Shown: positions 19,200 through 29,020 of the stretch, piece by piece
How positions within the stretch are numbered: position 1 is the stretch's first letter
How the letters are laid out: every line of letters begins with the position of its first letter
Origin: Streptomyces nitrosporeus
Lineage (GTDB): Bacteria > Actinomycetota > Actinomycetes > Streptomycetales > Streptomycetaceae
Assembly (NCBI RefSeq): GCF_008704555.1
Contig: NZ_CP023702.1
Span: 1,240,001 to 1,304,000, forward strand
Length of the DNA: 64,000 nucleotides
Direction: 5' to 3'
Program-made: the position numbers and the translations under genes
Notes under the pieces: generated by a model
Seen by the model: the letters and a program-made list of their open reading frames with translations, nothing else
What the model was told of the DNA's origin: nothing
The model's database searches: none

Positions 19200-19874
19200 T
19201 CAGTCCTTCCGGTCGTCCCAGGGGGTGCCGATCCAGCCGTCGAAGGACGGGAGCAGCGCCGCCAGGGCCGCTCCGAGCCGCCAGTCCAGCTCCGGCGCGT
19301 GCAGGCGCACCCCGTCGTCGGAGGACCTGAACTCCAGCGGGACCCGTCCGCCCGCGCGCCAGATGACGCGGCGCGGGCCGCGCGGGAAGTCGCCGCCGCC
19401 CCCGCCGAACAGCGCGCCCACGAGCATGAGCGGCACCAGGGGTGAACAGAGCCACCACAGGCCCCACCAGAAGAGCCGCCCCTTGTACCCCACCGCTTCG
19501 AGGCCGCCGGGAGCGCTCACCGTCCAGCGCGTCCGCAGGCCCCGGCTGAACGCCTTGTCGCGGGTGACCGTGCCGAGGAGTTCACCGTGCGCGCCGAGCA
19601 CCTGGAACTGTGCCCGTCCGCCGTGCGCGGCGACGGTGACCAGGGTCGCGACCCGGTCCCGGCGGTGCGGGTCCGCCCACAGGACGAAGGAGCGGGCACC
19701 GCTCTTCCGGGCCGCGCGGTAGGCGGGGACGCCGCCCGGCGGCAGCTCGCGTTCCACATGGGCGACCGGCCGCGCGGTGTCCGGCCCGTCCGAGAAGTCG
19801 ACCCGGCAGTCGAGGTACCCCTCGGGACGGTCTCTCAGCGATCGCAGTATGCGCAGGGTCAGGGTACTGGTCAC
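19200..19874 (-). CDS. Conserved hypothetical protein with membrane segment
   Basis: 224-aa protein, function not recognised. GTG 19874 has an AAGGAG ribosome site. The N-terminal ~125 residues look like beta-strand-rich repeats (F-Q-V-L-G-A-H-G-E-L-L-G-T-V-T-R) reminiscent of tubby/LURP-like folds, but this is only an impression. A Trp/Leu-rich hydrophobic segment (about 132-155) is followed by a Gly run and a C-terminal soluble part. It is transcribed away from treZ and lies downstream of the M24 peptidase gene on the same strand, 110 bp apart, so it could share that transcript. Confidence 0.7.
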   Translation of the reverse strand: MTSTLTLRILRSLRDRPEGYLDCRVDFSDGPDTARPVAHVERELPPGGVPAYRAARKSGARSFVLWADPHRRDRVATLVTVAAHGGRAQFQVLGAHGELLGTVTRDKAFSRGLRTRWTVSAPGGLEAVGYKGRLFWWGLWWLCSPLVPLMLVGALFGGGGGDFPRGPRRVIWRAGGRVPLEFRSSDDGVRLHAPELDWRLGAALAALLPSFDGWIGTPWDDRKD

Positions 19875-19984
19875 CCGGCGGGCTCCTTCGGAGGTTTTCT
19901 GTGCGGGGGGTCAGCACCAAGGAACGCCTGTACGCCCCCGGTGGTTCCGCCTCCGCCCGTCCGGCCTCCGGCGGGGCCCCGCGG

Positions 19985-21124
19985 TCACTCGACCTGTGCC
20001 AGCTCCCGCGCGGTGGTGTTCAGCCTCCGGCCGCCGTCCGGGGTGACCGTGACGATGTCCTCGATACGGACCCCGAACCGGCCGGGGAGGTAGATGCCGG
20101 GCTCCACCGAGAAGCACATGCCCTCCACCAGCGGCTGTTCCTCGCCCTCGATCATGTAGGGCGGTTCGTGGGTGGTGACGCCGATGCCGTGGCCCGTGCG
20201 GTGGATGAAGCGCTCGCCGTACCCGGATCCGGTGATGACGGCTCGGGCCGCCCGGTCGATGTCCTGGCAGGCGGCCCCGGGGCGTACGGCGCGGACGCCG
20301 GCCTCCTGGGCCTCCCGCACGATGTCGTGGACCCGCTGTTCCTCGGCGGTGGGCTCGCCGACGTGCACCGTACGGGAGGTGTCGGAGCCGTAGCCGTGCT
20401 TCAGGCCGCCGAAGTCCAGGACGACCATGTCGCCGTGCCCGATGGTGCGGTCGCCTGCCTCGTGGTGCGGGTTCGCGCCGTTCGGGCCGGATCCGACCAC
20501 GGTGAAGTCGACCTGCTCGTGTCCGTGTTCCCGCAGGAGGGATGCCAGGTCGGCGGCGACGTCGGTCTCCCGGCGGCCGGAGAACCGTACCTTCAGGATC
20601 TGCTCGTAGGTGGCGTCGGCGGCGGCCCCCGCGGCCGCGAGGCGCGCCAGTTCGGCGGCGTCCTTCACCGCGCGCAGCATCGGGAGCGCCTCGGTGAGCG
20701 AGGCGTAGGAGGTGTCGGGGAGGCGCTGTTGCAGGGCGAGCAGGTGCAGGGCCCAGGTGTTGTCGCTGACTCCGAACCGCCCGTCGGGAGCGAGCAGTTC
20801 GGCGGAGAGGGCGTACGGGTCGGCGGCGTCGGTCCAGTCCCGCAGGGTGAGGGCGCCGGCGCCCGCGGCGTGTGCGGCGTCGGCCGCCTCCAGCGCGGGG
20901 ACGACCAGGACGGGGTCGTGTCCGGCCCGCAGGACGAGCAGGGTGAGGCGTTCGGTGGCGGCCGTGGGCCGGTAGCCGGTGAGGTGGACCAGGTCGGGGC
21001 CGGGTGCGACGAGGACGCCCGCGAGTCCGGCGGCGTCGGCGTCCTCGGCGGCGCGGGCCATCCGGGCGCGGTAGTCGTCGGCGGTGAAGGGGGCGAGGGG
21101 CGCGGGCCGGTCGGGGCTGGTCAT
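19985..21124 (-). CDS. M24-family Xaa-Pro aminopeptidase-like metallopeptidase
   Basis: 379-aa cytosolic pita-bread peptidase. A creatinase-like N-terminal domain (about 1-150) precedes the catalytic domain. Metal ligands are visible in V-V-L-D-F-G, S-D-T-S-R-T, H-R-T-G-H-G-I-G, V-E-P-G-I-Y and R-I-E-D, a complete Asp-Asp-His-Glu-Glu set. The family removes N-terminal residues before proline, although some members act on other amide bonds. ATG 21124 follows AGGAGG. Its upstream region is G/C-rich with degenerate repeats of a GGCAGGGCAGCGGGTCGGC-like unit (about 21145-21205). Confidence 0.9.
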   Translation of the reverse strand: MTSPDRPAPLAPFTADDYRARMARAAEDADAAGLAGVLVAPGPDLVHLTGYRPTAATERLTLLVLRAGHDPVLVVPALEAADAAHAAGAGALTLRDWTDAADPYALSAELLAPDGRFGVSDNTWALHLLALQQRLPDTSYASLTEALPMLRAVKDAAELARLAAAGAAADATYEQILKVRFSGRRETDVAADLASLLREHGHEQVDFTVVGSGPNGANPHHEAGDRTIGHGDMVVLDFGGLKHGYGSDTSRTVHVGEPTAEEQRVHDIVREAQEAGVRAVRPGAACQDIDRAARAVITGSGYGERFIHRTGHGIGVTTHEPPYMIEGEEQPLVEGMCFSVEPGIYLPGRFGVRIEDIVTVTPDGGRRLNTTARELAQVE

Positions 21125-21296
21125 GAATCCTCCTGGCGGGTCGGCGGGATCGGCAGGGCAGCGGGTCGGCGGGGCAGGGCAGCGGCGGGGCAGCCGGTCG
21201 GCAGACAGCATCCTGCCCTTCCGCCCCGGCGGAGGCGAGCACAGCGGGGCACCTCAGGGCCCCTCAGGTCCCCTCAGGTCCCGGACCGGTGCGGCC

Positions 21297-21929
21297 TCAC
21301 CCCACCCGCACCACCAGGTCCGCGCGGTCACGGCCGCGCTCCACGAGCCGGGCGTTGCGTTCGTCGGAGCCGGCGACCCAGTGTTCAGCCTGCGGGCGGG
21401 GCCTGCCGAACCGCACGTGCCGGTCCACCAGCCGGCGCACCCTCGTCCCGGGGTCGGCGTCCAGGAACCAGACCTCGTCCAGCAGCCCGTGCACCTCGGC
21501 CCAGGGCCCTTCGTCCAGCAGCAGGTAGTTGCCTTCCGTCACCACCAGCGGTACGCCGTCCCCCACGGCCACGGACCCGGCGACGGGTTCCTCCAGCCGC
21601 CGGTCGAACACGGGCGCGTAGACCGGTTCCGGGCCCCGGGGGTGCCGCAGGCGGCGCAGCAGTGCGACGTATCCGGCCGCGTCGAAGGTGTCGGGGGCGC
21701 CCTTGCGGCCGGACCGGCCGAGCCGTTCCAGCTCGGCGCCCGCCAGGTGGAAGCCGTCCATGGGGACGAGGACGGCGTCCCCGTCGAGCGCTTCGACCAG
21801 CCGGGCCGCCAGGGTCGACTTCCCGGCTCCGGGCGGCCCGGCGATCCCGAGGACGCGGCGTGCGCCGGGGGCGGTGAGGCGCCGGGCGCGGGCGGTCAGG
21901 GCGGGGAGGCCGGGGTCGCTGGTGTCCAT
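21297..21929 (-). CDS. Nucleoside/nucleotide kinase-family P-loop protein
   Basis: 210-aa P-loop kinase of the uridine kinase/pantothenate kinase (PanK/PRK-like) superfamily. Walker A is G-P-P-G-A-G-K-S-T near residues 30-38. P-M-D-G-F-H-L and the later V-T-E-G-N-Y-L-L-L strand are characteristic of this group. Start ATG 21929 is preceded by GGGAG at about 10 nt; ATG 21938 and earlier are alternatives. The substrate (a nucleoside, sugar or pantothenate-like compound) is not determined by sequence. It lies 172 bp upstream of the peptidase gene on the same strand. Confidence 0.85.
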   Translation of the reverse strand: MDTSDPGLPALTARARRLTAPGARRVLGIAGPPGAGKSTLAARLVEALDGDAVLVPMDGFHLAGAELERLGRSGRKGAPDTFDAAGYVALLRRLRHPRGPEPVYAPVFDRRLEEPVAGSVAVGDGVPLVVTEGNYLLLDEGPWAEVHGLLDEVWFLDADPGTRVRRLVDRHVRFGRPRPQAEHWVAGSDERNARLVERGRDRADLVVRVG

Positions 21930-21963
21930 GCGGGGCATTCTCCCGCGCACCGGCGCACCACGT

Positions 21964-22129
21964 TAAAGGCTGTCCCGTAATCCGTGGTGGAGCAGCGTGC
22001 GGCGTCAGACGCGGTGCATCGCAAGGCGGAGGGGCGTTCGCATACTGGATGTATGCGGACGTTCCGACAACGCCGCGAGGTGCCGTGGCTGTCGTCGCGC
22101 GCCCGCCAGGGATTACGGGACAGCCTTTA
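21964..22129. mobile_element. MITE-like element with 20-bp perfect terminal inverted repeats
   Basis: Terminal repeats TAAAGGCTGTCCCGTAATCC (21964-21983) and its exact complement (22110-22129) bound a 166-bp element with no ORF of its own. Each end carries TA at the outer edge, consistent with TA target duplication as for IS630/Tc1-type transposons. Inside is a second hairpin with 7-bp arms CGCATAC/GTATGCG (22039-22057). It lies between the P-loop kinase start and the VOC gene and may affect the latter's promoter. Confidence 0.82.
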
Positions 22130-22186
22130 GTGTTACGTATGACTTACGCGGTGGGACCCCGCCGTCCCGAGGAAACCGGAGGACCC

Positions 22187-22573
22187 ATGTCCCTTGTCGC
22201 CCTGGTCACGCTCGTCGTCCGCGATTACGACGAGGCCGTCTCCTTCTACACGGGCGCGCTCGGGTTCGAGCTGGTCGAGGACACCGGCCGGGACGACGGC
22301 TCCCGGTGGGTCGTGGTGCGTCCGCGTGGCACAGCCGGTACCGGGCTGCTGCTGGCGCGCGCCGACGGCGAGGCCCAGGCCGCCGCAGTCGGCGCGCAGA
22401 CCGGCGGCCGGGTCGGCTTCTTCCTGCACACGGACGACTTCGCGGGCGACCACGCGCGGATGACGGCCGCCGGAGTCCGCTTCCTGGAGGAGCCCCGGCA
22501 CGAGGCGTACGGCTCGGTGGCGGTCTTCGAGGATCTGTACGGCAACCGGTGGGACCTGTTGCAGCCCGCGTGA
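22187..22573 (+). CDS. VOC (glyoxalase/bleomycin resistance-like) protein
   Basis: 128-aa protein with two beta-alpha-beta-beta-beta modules. It opens with a strand ending V-V-R-D-Y-D-E-A-V-S-F-Y, typical of VOC proteins, and ends with the D-L-Y-G-N-R-W-D-L motif that supplies a metal-ligand strand. Substrate unknown; members include dioxygenases, isomerases and resistance proteins. ATG 22187 has a GGAGG site. The frame is open into the MITE, but the start is clear. The MITE ends 57 bp upstream, leaving little room for a promoter, so part of the element may contribute to it. Confidence 0.88.
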   Translation: MSLVALVTLVVRDYDEAVSFYTGALGFELVEDTGRDDGSRWVVVRPRGTAGTGLLLARADGEAQAAAVGAQTGGRVGFFLHTDDFAGDHARMTAAGVRFLEEPRHEAYGSVAVFEDLYGNRWDLLQPA

Positions 22574-22587
22574 CCCCTTCCCGGACG

Positions 22588-22652
22588 GTGACGGACCGGC
22601 GTGACGGCTCGACGTGACGGACCGGCGTGACGGACCGGCGTGACGGCCTCGT
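22588..22652. repeat. Five 13-bp tandem repeats after the VOC gene
   Basis: Five consecutive 13-nt units starting GTGACGG. Units 1, 3 and 4 are identical (GTGACGGACCGGC); units 2 and 5 differ in their last six bases. They begin 15 nt after the stop codon. Confidence 0.85.
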
Positions 22653-22787
22653 GTACCGGCTCCGTGGGACGGCCCGGGGACGCGGTGTCCGAAGGTGCGG
22701 GCGCCGGCCGGCCGGGGGGCGGGGGGCGGCCCAGGGGCGGGCGGATACAGTGCGCGCGGAACATACGTGCCGGACAGGGGGGTTCCC

Positions 22788-23516
22788 ATGGCATTCCGCA
22801 GGTTTCTCAGTTCGCTCGGCGTCGGCGCGCCCGAGGTGGAGACGGTCCTCGACCGCCACCAGGTGCGTCCGGGTGAGCGTGTGACCGCGACGGTCACGGT
22901 CAGAGGCGGCGACGCCGACGTGGAGATCGAGCACCTGACGGTCCGTCTGGCTGTCCGGTTCGAGTCCCACGGGGAGAACGAGGTCCGTTACATGCACCCG
23001 ATGGCGGAGCGGACCCCCGCGCGGGACTTCACCCTGGGAGCCGGTGAAGTACGTACCGAACAGGTGCACTTCGACCTCCCCTTGGGGATGCCTCTCACCC
23101 ACACCGACGGGCGCCCGCTGCCGGCCGCGTACTCCGCGGTGGTCACCGAGCTGGCCGTCGACCGTGCGGTCGACCGCGGGGACGAGGACGTGCTGGAGGT
23201 CCACGCCCTGCCCGCGCAGGCCGCCGTGCTCGGGGCCCTGGACGGCCTCGGCTGCCGGATCCACCAGACGGAGGTCAAGCACGGCCGTGCCAACGCCCGC
23301 CAGGAGGTGGACTGGTGGCAGGAGCTGGAGATGAGATTCCCCGCCGCCTACGGTGTGGGGAACGTCGAACTGACCCTGGTCACCCTGGAGTCGGAGCTGG
23401 ACGTCTGCCCCGGCAGCTATGCCGCCCCGCTCGCCCTCACCTACGCGGAGACCGAGGACAGGGCGGAGCTGGCCGGCCGGATCGACGCCTATCTGCGGAA
23501 GACCTTCCCGGCCTGA
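22788..23516 (+). CDS. Spo0M-like sporulation protein (arrestin-fold)
   Basis: 242-aa soluble protein of the SpoOM family: M-A-F-R-R-F-L-S-S-L-G-V-G then a beta-sandwich with the paired L-D-R, V-R-P-G-E-R-V-T-A-T-V-T-V motif. Bacillus Spo0M modulates sporulation and cytoskeleton-related functions; Streptomyces homologues are uncharacterised. ATG 22788 has a G-rich ribosome site. It converges on the two-component genes across a 57-bp gap containing a weak hairpin (CGGGGAC/GTCCCCG, 23529-23544). Confidence 0.88.
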   Translation: MAFRRFLSSLGVGAPEVETVLDRHQVRPGERVTATVTVRGGDADVEIEHLTVRLAVRFESHGENEVRYMHPMAERTPARDFTLGAGEVRTEQVHFDLPLGMPLTHTDGRPLPAAYSAVVTELAVDRAVDRGDEDVLEVHALPAQAAVLGALDGLGCRIHQTEVKHGRANARQEVDWWQELEMRFPAAYGVGNVELTLVTLESELDVCPGSYAAPLALTYAETEDRAELAGRIDAYLRKTFPA

Positions 23517-23573
23517 CGGGCCCCGGGGCGGGGACGGGTCCCCGGCCGCCCGGTCCGCGCGGCGGGCGGGGCC

Positions 23574-24233
23574 TCAGCGGCCGTCCCTGCCCTCCAGGTA
23601 GGCGAGGACGGCGAGCACCCGCCGGTGCACGGTGCCGTCGTCGGCCTCCAGGCCCAGCTTGGCGAAGATCGAGCCGATGTGTTTGCTCACCGCCCTTTCG
23701 GTGACGACGAGTTCGGCGGCGATCGTGCCGTTCGCCTTGCCCTGCGCCATGTGTTCGAGGACCTCGCGCTCCCGTGCGGTGAGGCTCCGCAGCGGCTGGG
23801 CGGACGCCTTGCGGGTCAGCAGCTGGGAGACCACTTCGGGATCGAGGGCCGTACCGCCGTCGGCGACGCGCTCCAGGGCCTGGAGGAACTGGTCGACGCG
23901 GCCGATCCGGTCCTTGAGCAGGTAGCCGATGCCCTGGGCGCCCTGGGCGAGCAGTTCGGCGGCGTAGGTCTCCTCGACGTACTGGGAGAGGACGAGGATC
24001 GGCAGGTCCGGCATCTCGGCGCGGGCGGCGAGTGCGGCGCGCAGGCCCTCGTCGCGGAAGGTCGGCGGCAGGCGTACGTCCAGGACGGCCGCGTCGGGAC
24101 GGTGCTCCAGCAGGGCGGGCAGCACCTCGGGGCCGGTGGCGGCGTCGGCGACCACCTCGTGCCCCGAGCTGGTGAGCAGGAGGACGAGCCCCTCCCTCAG
24201 CAACGCGTTGTCCTCGGCGATCACGATCCGCAC
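23574..24233 (-). CDS. NarL/FixJ-type response regulator
   Basis: 219-aa regulator. The receiver domain has the acidic pair E-D near residue 7, phospho-acceptor Asp in L-D-V-R-L-P near 53 and Lys in L-L-K-D near 104. The C-terminal LuxR-type helix-turn-helix ([12 protein letters not shown] ... V-S-K-H-I) binds DNA as a dimer. Its GTG start overlaps the end of the kinase gene by 13 bp, so the pair is co-translated. The likely targets are the divergent ABC exporter genes. Confidence 0.93.
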   Translation of the reverse strand: MRIVIAEDNALLREGLVLLLTSSGHEVVADAATGPEVLPALLEHRPDAAVLDVRLPPTFRDEGLRAALAARAEMPDLPILVLSQYVEETYAAELLAQGAQGIGYLLKDRIGRVDQFLQALERVADGGTALDPEVVSQLLTRKASAQPLRSLTAREREVLEHMAQGKANGTIAAELVVTERAVSKHIGSIFAKLGLEADDGTVHRRVLAVLAYLEGRDGR

Positions 24234-25450
24234 GGCAGCTCCACCTCGATGTCGGTCGGGCCCCCTGCGGGGCTGCTGATCCGGGTGGTCCCGTCCAGGG
24301 CGGCGATCCGCCGCCGGATCCCGACCAGCCCGCTGCCGGCGCGTTCGTCCGCGCCGCCGCGCCCATCGTCCCCGACGCGTACGCGCAGGACACCGGCGCC
24401 CCTGCTGATCCGTACGCTCGCCGTGCTCGCCCCGCTGTGCTTGCTGATGTTGGTGAGGGCCTCGGCCACGACGAAGTAGGCGGCGGCCTCGATCGCGGCG
24501 GGCAGGCGGCGGCCGTCCTCCACCTCGCCGAGTTCGGCCTCGACGGGGACGCTCGCGTCGGACGCCAGCGCCCGTACGGCGCCCGCCAGTCCACGGTCCG
24601 TCAGGATCGGCGGGTGGATGCCGCGCACCACGTGGCGCAGCTCGGCCAGGGCCGCGTCGGCGCCGTCCTGGGCCTCCTCCAGGCGGGCGCGTGCCGCCGC
24701 CGGGTCCCGGTCCAGGAGCTGTCTGGCGAGGCCGATCCGGAGCGACAGGGCGACGATCCTGGCCTGGGCCCCGTCGTGGAGGTCCCGTTCGATGCGGCGC
24801 AGTTCGGCGCCGTGGGCCTCGACCGCCCCGGCGCGGCTCTCCGTCAGTTCGTCGATGCGTTCGGCGAGGTCCGCGGTGCCCCGGGCGGTGAGGAGCGCGC
24901 GGCTCCAGCCCGCGCAGAGGTCGGCGAGGAAGGGGTGCCAGCGCAGCACCCAGCCGGGACGGGCGGGCGGCGGGGTGCCGTATTCGTCGGTGCTCCGCCG
25001 GTCCACGAGGCGGACGGCGGTCAGGGCCGCTCCGTCCACCAGCAGCCCGATGGGCCACAGCACCATGGCGAGGCAGGCGGCCGCGGTGCTGGCGAGGGCC
25101 TGGAAGGGCAGCCAGAGGACGTCCCGCCAGGCCGTCGGATCGGTGAGGACGCGGCGTACCCGCTCGGAGAGTTCCCCGGAGCCGGCGGACGGGTACGCCG
25201 CCGGCCGGCAGGGGACGCCCAGCCGGGCGGCGGCCCGGCGGCGCTCGGACTCGGTGACCCGGCGCAGCAGCTTCATCGCCTCGGGCAGGGCGGGCAGGCC
25301 GATGAGGACGGCGGCGAAGAGCAGGGCCGCCACCACGAGGGCGGCGCCGAGGTAGGCGAACAGGCCCAGCAGGAGGCCGGTGAAGAGGTAGCGCGAGGCG
25401 TCCCACGAGCGTATGAGGGCGCTCGTCAGCGGGGCGGGAGGGTGACTCAT
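24221..25450 (-). CDS. Sensor histidine kinase (HisKA_3 / NarX-like)
   Basis: 409-aa membrane sensor. N-terminal hydrophobic segments (about 21-52, with a second cluster near 115-150) flank a poorly conserved sensor region. The dimerisation box E-R-D-L-H-D-G-A-Q supplies the phosphorylated His (near 237). The HATPase_c domain has the N-box [10 protein letters not shown] and a G-S-G-L-V-G-I-R box. The cytosolic phospho-acceptor form is typical of Streptomyces pairs controlling neighbouring efflux systems. It starts at ATG 25450 and is divergent from the ABC exporter (181 bp between starts). Confidence 0.92.
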   Translation of the reverse strand: MSHPPAPLTSALIRSWDASRYLFTGLLLGLFAYLGAALVVAALLFAAVLIGLPALPEAMKLLRRVTESERRRAAARLGVPCRPAAYPSAGSGELSERVRRVLTDPTAWRDVLWLPFQALASTAAACLAMVLWPIGLLVDGAALTAVRLVDRRSTDEYGTPPPARPGWVLRWHPFLADLCAGWSRALLTARGTADLAERIDELTESRAGAVEAHGAELRRIERDLHDGAQARIVALSLRIGLARQLLDRDPAAARARLEEAQDGADAALAELRHVVRGIHPPILTDRGLAGAVRALASDASVPVEAELGEVEDGRRLPAAIEAAAYFVVAEALTNISKHSGASTASVRISRGAGVLRVRVGDDGRGGADERAGSGLVGIRRRIAALDGTTRISSPAGGPTDIEVELPCGS

Positions 25451-25631
25451 GGCAGACCACCGTACGGGGGTTCTCCCCCGGGCGGAGTGGGGTGCTCCCC
25501 CCGCCCGTGGTGGTGCCTGCTGAACCCCGGTTCCGGGAGCGCGCACCCTCGCCCGCGCCCCCTCCCCCCGACTAGCGTTTACGCAGGTCAGGACGGATAC
25601 GAGAAGCATCGAGCAGGACGGGAAGAGACGG

Positions 25632-26357
25632 GTGGAGTCGACGGTGGACACGCTCACGGCGGTGCGGGCGGCCGCGCTGAGTCTGGAGTCGGTGAGCCGG
25701 CGGTACAAGCGCCGCGGGCGCGGCGGCCGGGAGGCGACGGCGCTGGACGCGGTCAGCTGCGCGGTGCCGGTGGGGAGTTTCACCGCGGTGGTGGGGCCCT
25801 CCGGGTCGGGGAAGAGCACGTTCCTGCAGTGCGCCGCGGGCCTGGACCGGCCGACGTCGGGGACGGTGCGGATCGGCGGTACGGATCTCGGGTCGCTGTC
25901 CGAGGCGGCGCTGACCCGGTTGCGCCGGGACCGGGTCGGTTTCGTCTTCCAGTCCCACGCGCTGAACCTGGTGCCCTCGCTGAGCATCGAGGAGAACGTC
26001 GTGCTCCCCCTGGTCCTGGCGGGCGCGGACCCCGGGTCGGCCACCGTGCTGGACCGGGGCCGGGCGCTGCTGACCCGGGTCGGCCTGGCGGGGCGCGGGT
26101 CCGACGGGCCCTCGACGCTGTCCGGCGGGCAGCAGCAGCGGGTGGCGGTGGCGCGCGCGCTGGTCACCGAACCCGACGTGATCTTCGCGGACGAGCCGAC
26201 GGCCTCGCTGGACCCCGAGTCGGCGGGGCTGGTGCTGGGCCTGCTGCGGGACGCGGTACGGATCGACGGCCGCACGGTCGTCATGGTCACCCATGATCCG
26301 GCGGCGGCCGGCTGGGCCGACAGGGTGCTGACGATGGACGGCGGGCGGCTGCGATGA
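25632..26357 (+). CDS. ABC exporter ATPase (MacB/LolD-type)
   Basis: 241-aa ATP-binding subunit. Walker A is [10 protein letters not shown]-loop V-F-Q-S, signature L-S-G-G-Q-Q-Q-R, Walker B V-I-F-A-D-E-P-T and the H-loop V-T-H-D, so it is complete. It overlaps the permease gene by an ATGA. GTG 25632 has a GGAAGAG site; GTG 25644 is possible. It powers the FtsX-like permease downstream. A TAGCGT element (25573-25578) may be its -10. Confidence 0.93.
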   Translation: MESTVDTLTAVRAAALSLESVSRRYKRRGRGGREATALDAVSCAVPVGSFTAVVGPSGSGKSTFLQCAAGLDRPTSGTVRIGGTDLGSLSEAALTRLRRDRVGFVFQSHALNLVPSLSIEENVVLPLVLAGADPGSATVLDRGRALLTRVGLAGRGSDGPSTLSGGQQQRVAVARALVTEPDVIFADEPTASLDPESAGLVLGLLRDAVRIDGRTVVMVTHDPAAAGWADRVLTMDGGRLR

Positions 26358-28951
26358 GTACGACGGAGGCGCGGGCCGGGCGGGAGCGGGAGGCGGCGTC
26401 GCTGCCCGTGGCGCGGGCGGGGTCGCGGCGGGCGTCGGCGTTCCTCGCGCGGCGTTCGCTGAAGGCTCACCGCCGGGCCTGGGCGGCGGTGTTCGCCGCG
26501 GCGGGTGCCGCGGCGGCTCTGCTGGGCGCGTTCGCGCTGGTGATCGGTTCGCTGCTGCTGGCGCAGCCGCCGGTGGAGCGGTACGCCGGGGCAGACGCGG
26601 TGGTCGCGGCCGGGCAGAAGGTGTCGTACACCGCGAAGCCGTGGGGCGGCGAGCCGGCCACCGTGACGGCCTATCTGCCGGAGCGGGTGCGGCTGGACCG
26701 TGGCCTGGTGGCGAAGGCCGCGGCGGCCGAGGGGGTCGCCTCGGCGGTGGCGGACGACTCGGTTCCGGTGGTGCTTGGCTCCGGGGCCGCCGCGACCGGC
26801 CGGTCCTGGCCGTCGGCGGCGCTCACCCGGTACGAGCTGACCGGGGGCCGGGCGCCGGGCACCGCCGACGAGGTGGTGCTGGACACGGCGCTGGCGCCGG
26901 CGGGTACGGGGCCGGGCGACACCGTGCTGCTGCGGGCGGGCGGTCCCGCCCGGCCGTACACCGTCAGCGGGCTCGCCCGGTCGGACCGGGACGCGGGTCC
27001 CGCGGTGTTCTTCACCGAGGCGCGGCTGACGTCGCTGGGCGGTCATCCCGGGACGGTCGACGCGATCGGTGTCGTCGCCGCGCCGGGAGTCTCGCCCGCG
27101 GCGCTGCGGGCCTCGCTGGACGCCGCCCTGCCCGGGAGGGCCGGCGGCGGTGAGATCCGGGTCCTGACGGGCGCGGAGCGCGGTGAGGGCGAGCACCTGG
27201 ACGCGCTGGGCGGCCGGGGCGACCTGCTGGCGCTGCTCGGTTCCGTCGCGGGCACGGTGGTGATGGTGGCCCTCCTGGTGATCTCCTCGACGCTCGCCCA
27301 GGCCGTGCACCAGCGGTCGGCCGAGCTGGCCCTGCTGCGCGCGGTGGGCGCCTCGCCGCGCCAGCTCAGGTCGGCGATCGGCCGGGAGGCGGGCAGGGTG
27401 GCGGTGTCCGCCGCGGTGCTCGGCGGGATCGGCGCGGTGCCGCTGGGGTTGCTGATGCGGTCGGTGCTGACCACCGAGGTGCTGCCGCTGCCCGTCCCGG
27501 TATGGCTGCCGTTCGCCGCCGGCGCGGTGGGTGCGGCGCTGGTCGCGCTGGCCGCGCGTCCCGTGGCGATGCTGGCCGCGCGCCGGATCACCCGGCTGCG
27601 GCCGTCCGTGGCGATGGCCGCCGCGGGCGCTCCCGAGCCGGGCGATCCGGGACGGGTGCGTACGGTCGCCGGGCTGCTGCTGGCCCTGGCCGGGGCCGGC
27701 TCGGCGGGGTTCGCGACCACGCAGGGCGGGCAGGCGGCGGCGGTCGCCGCGTCGGGTTCGGCGACCTCGCTGGTGATCGCCGTGGCGTTGCTGGGGCCGC
27801 GGACGGCCCGGGTGGCGGTACGGGTGCTGGGGGCGCCGCTGCGCCGGGGTGCCGGGGTCTCCGGGTTCCTCGCGGCCAGGTCCACCGCGGCGCACGTCCG
27901 GAGGCTGGGCGCGGCCCTGACCCCGGTGGTGCTGGTGACGGCCTTCGTCTGTGTGCAGCTGGGCGCCTCCTCGACGCTGGAGCGGGCCGGGGACCGGCAG
28001 GCGGCCGCCGCGCTGCGGGCGGACCTGATGGTGACGGGGCCGGCGGGCGGGCTGCCGTCCGGGGCCGCCGACGCGGTACGCGCCACGCCGGGGGTGGCCG
28101 CGGCGACCGGGGTGCTCCGGTCGGCCGTGGTGCTCGCCCACCGCGAGGCCGGCGAACCGGTGCTGGAGCGGCTCCCCGTCCTGGGGGTGACGGCGGATCA
28201 GCTGGAGGGCACGCTGGACCTCGGCGTCACCGCGGGCGGCCTCGGGGCCCTCAGGGGTCCCGGGACGGTCGCGGTCGGCGCGGACCGTGCCGGTTCCCTC
28301 GGCGCGGGCGTCGGTGACACCGTGGAGCTGCGCCTGGGCGACGGCACCCGGGTCGCGCCGAAGATCGTCGCCGTCTACGAACGGGCCCTGGGCGTGGGTG
28401 ACTTCGTCTTCCCCCGGGAGGCGCTGACGGCTCATGTGTCGGCCGTCCGCGACCAGGCGGTGCTGATCCGCACGGACGGTCCGGGCAGCGGCCCGGTGGC
28501 CTCGGCGCTGCGCGAGGCCCTCACCCCGTACGGCGCGGTCCGGGTCGGTCCGGCGAGCGACGGCGCCGTGCGTGCCGCGCCCGCCACCTCCGGCGAGGAC
28601 GACGCGATGATCGTGATCGGGGTCGGGGTGATCGGCGGCTTCGCGCTGCTGGCGGTGGTCAGCACCCTGGCACTGATCTCCGTGGGCCGGCGCCGTGAGC
28701 TGCGGCTGCTGCGGCTGGTGGGCGCCGGGCGGGGGCAGGTCACCCGGATGCTGCTCCTGGAGACGGCGCTGGTGGCGGGGGCCGGGCTGGCGCTGGGCAC
28801 CCTGGTCGCCGCGGTCCCGCTGACGGCGTTCTCGGTGGCGCTGGCCGGCTCGGCACCGTACATGGAGCCCGCCCGATACGGGGTGCTGGTGCTCGCGGTG
28901 GTGGTGGCGGCCGCGGCCGGGACCCTGCTGCCGGGCCGCCGGGGGCGCTGA
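26354..28951 (+). CDS. FtsX-family ABC exporter permease, two-unit form
   Basis: 865-aa membrane protein with two FtsX-like permease cores: TM1 near 44-66, three TMs around 290-400, a second N-terminal-type segment and three more TMs at the C-terminus. Large extracytoplasmic MacB-PCD-like domains lie between. Actinobacterial members export peptides, lipids or antimicrobials, or act as mechanotransmitters. It forms one unit with the ATPase (ATGA overlap). The co-located NarL-type pair suggests envelope-stress or antimicrobial-responsive expression. Confidence 0.92.
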   Translation: MSTTEARAGREREAASLPVARAGSRRASAFLARRSLKAHRRAWAAVFAAAGAAAALLGAFALVIGSLLLAQPPVERYAGADAVVAAGQKVSYTAKPWGGEPATVTAYLPERVRLDRGLVAKAAAAEGVASAVADDSVPVVLGSGAAATGRSWPSAALTRYELTGGRAPGTADEVVLDTALAPAGTGPGDTVLLRAGGPARPYTVSGLARSDRDAGPAVFFTEARLTSLGGHPGTVDAIGVVAAPGVSPAALRASLDAALPGRAGGGEIRVLTGAERGEGEHLDALGGRGDLLALLGSVAGTVVMVALLVISSTLAQAVHQRSAELALLRAVGASPRQLRSAIGREAGRVAVSAAVLGGIGAVPLGLLMRSVLTTEVLPLPVPVWLPFAAGAVGAALVALAARPVAMLAARRITRLRPSVAMAAAGAPEPGDPGRVRTVAGLLLALAGAGSAGFATTQGGQAAAVAASGSATSLVIAVALLGPRTARVAVRVLGAPLRRGAGVSGFLAARSTAAHVRRLGAALTPVVLVTAFVCVQLGASSTLERAGDRQAAAALRADLMVTGPAGGLPSGAADAVRATPGVAAATGVLRSAVVLAHREAGEPVLERLPVLGVTADQLEGTLDLGVTAGGLGALRGPGTVAVGADRAGSLGAGVGDTVELRLGDGTRVAPKIVAVYERALGVGDFVFPREALTAHVSAVRDQAVLIRTDGPGSGPVASALREALTPYGAVRVGPASDGAVRAAPATSGEDDAMIVIGVGVIGGFALLAVVSTLALISVGRRRELRLLRLVGAGRGQVTRMLLLETALVAGAGLALGTLVAAVPLTAFSVALAGSAPYMEPARYGVLVLAVVVAAAAGTLLPGRRGR

Positions 28952-29020
28952 GCCCGGCCGGCGGCGGGGGCCGGGTGAAGGGGCCGACGGGGCCGGGCGA
29001 AGGGGGCCGGCGGGGCCGGG

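Noticed and set aside
22588..22652. Possible CRISPR-like array
   Set aside because: The 13-bp units are contiguous with no spacers and there are no cas genes; a simple tandem repeat.
22955..22969. Sequence resembling a tRNA T-loop (GGTTCGAGTCC)
   Set aside because: No acceptor, D or anticodon stems around it; it lies in frame inside the Spo0M-like gene and encodes R-F-E-S.
24221..28435. 1404-codon minus-strand open frame
   Set aside because: Only the last 409 codons (24221-25450) are the sensor kinase; the rest is antisense to the ABC exporter genes.
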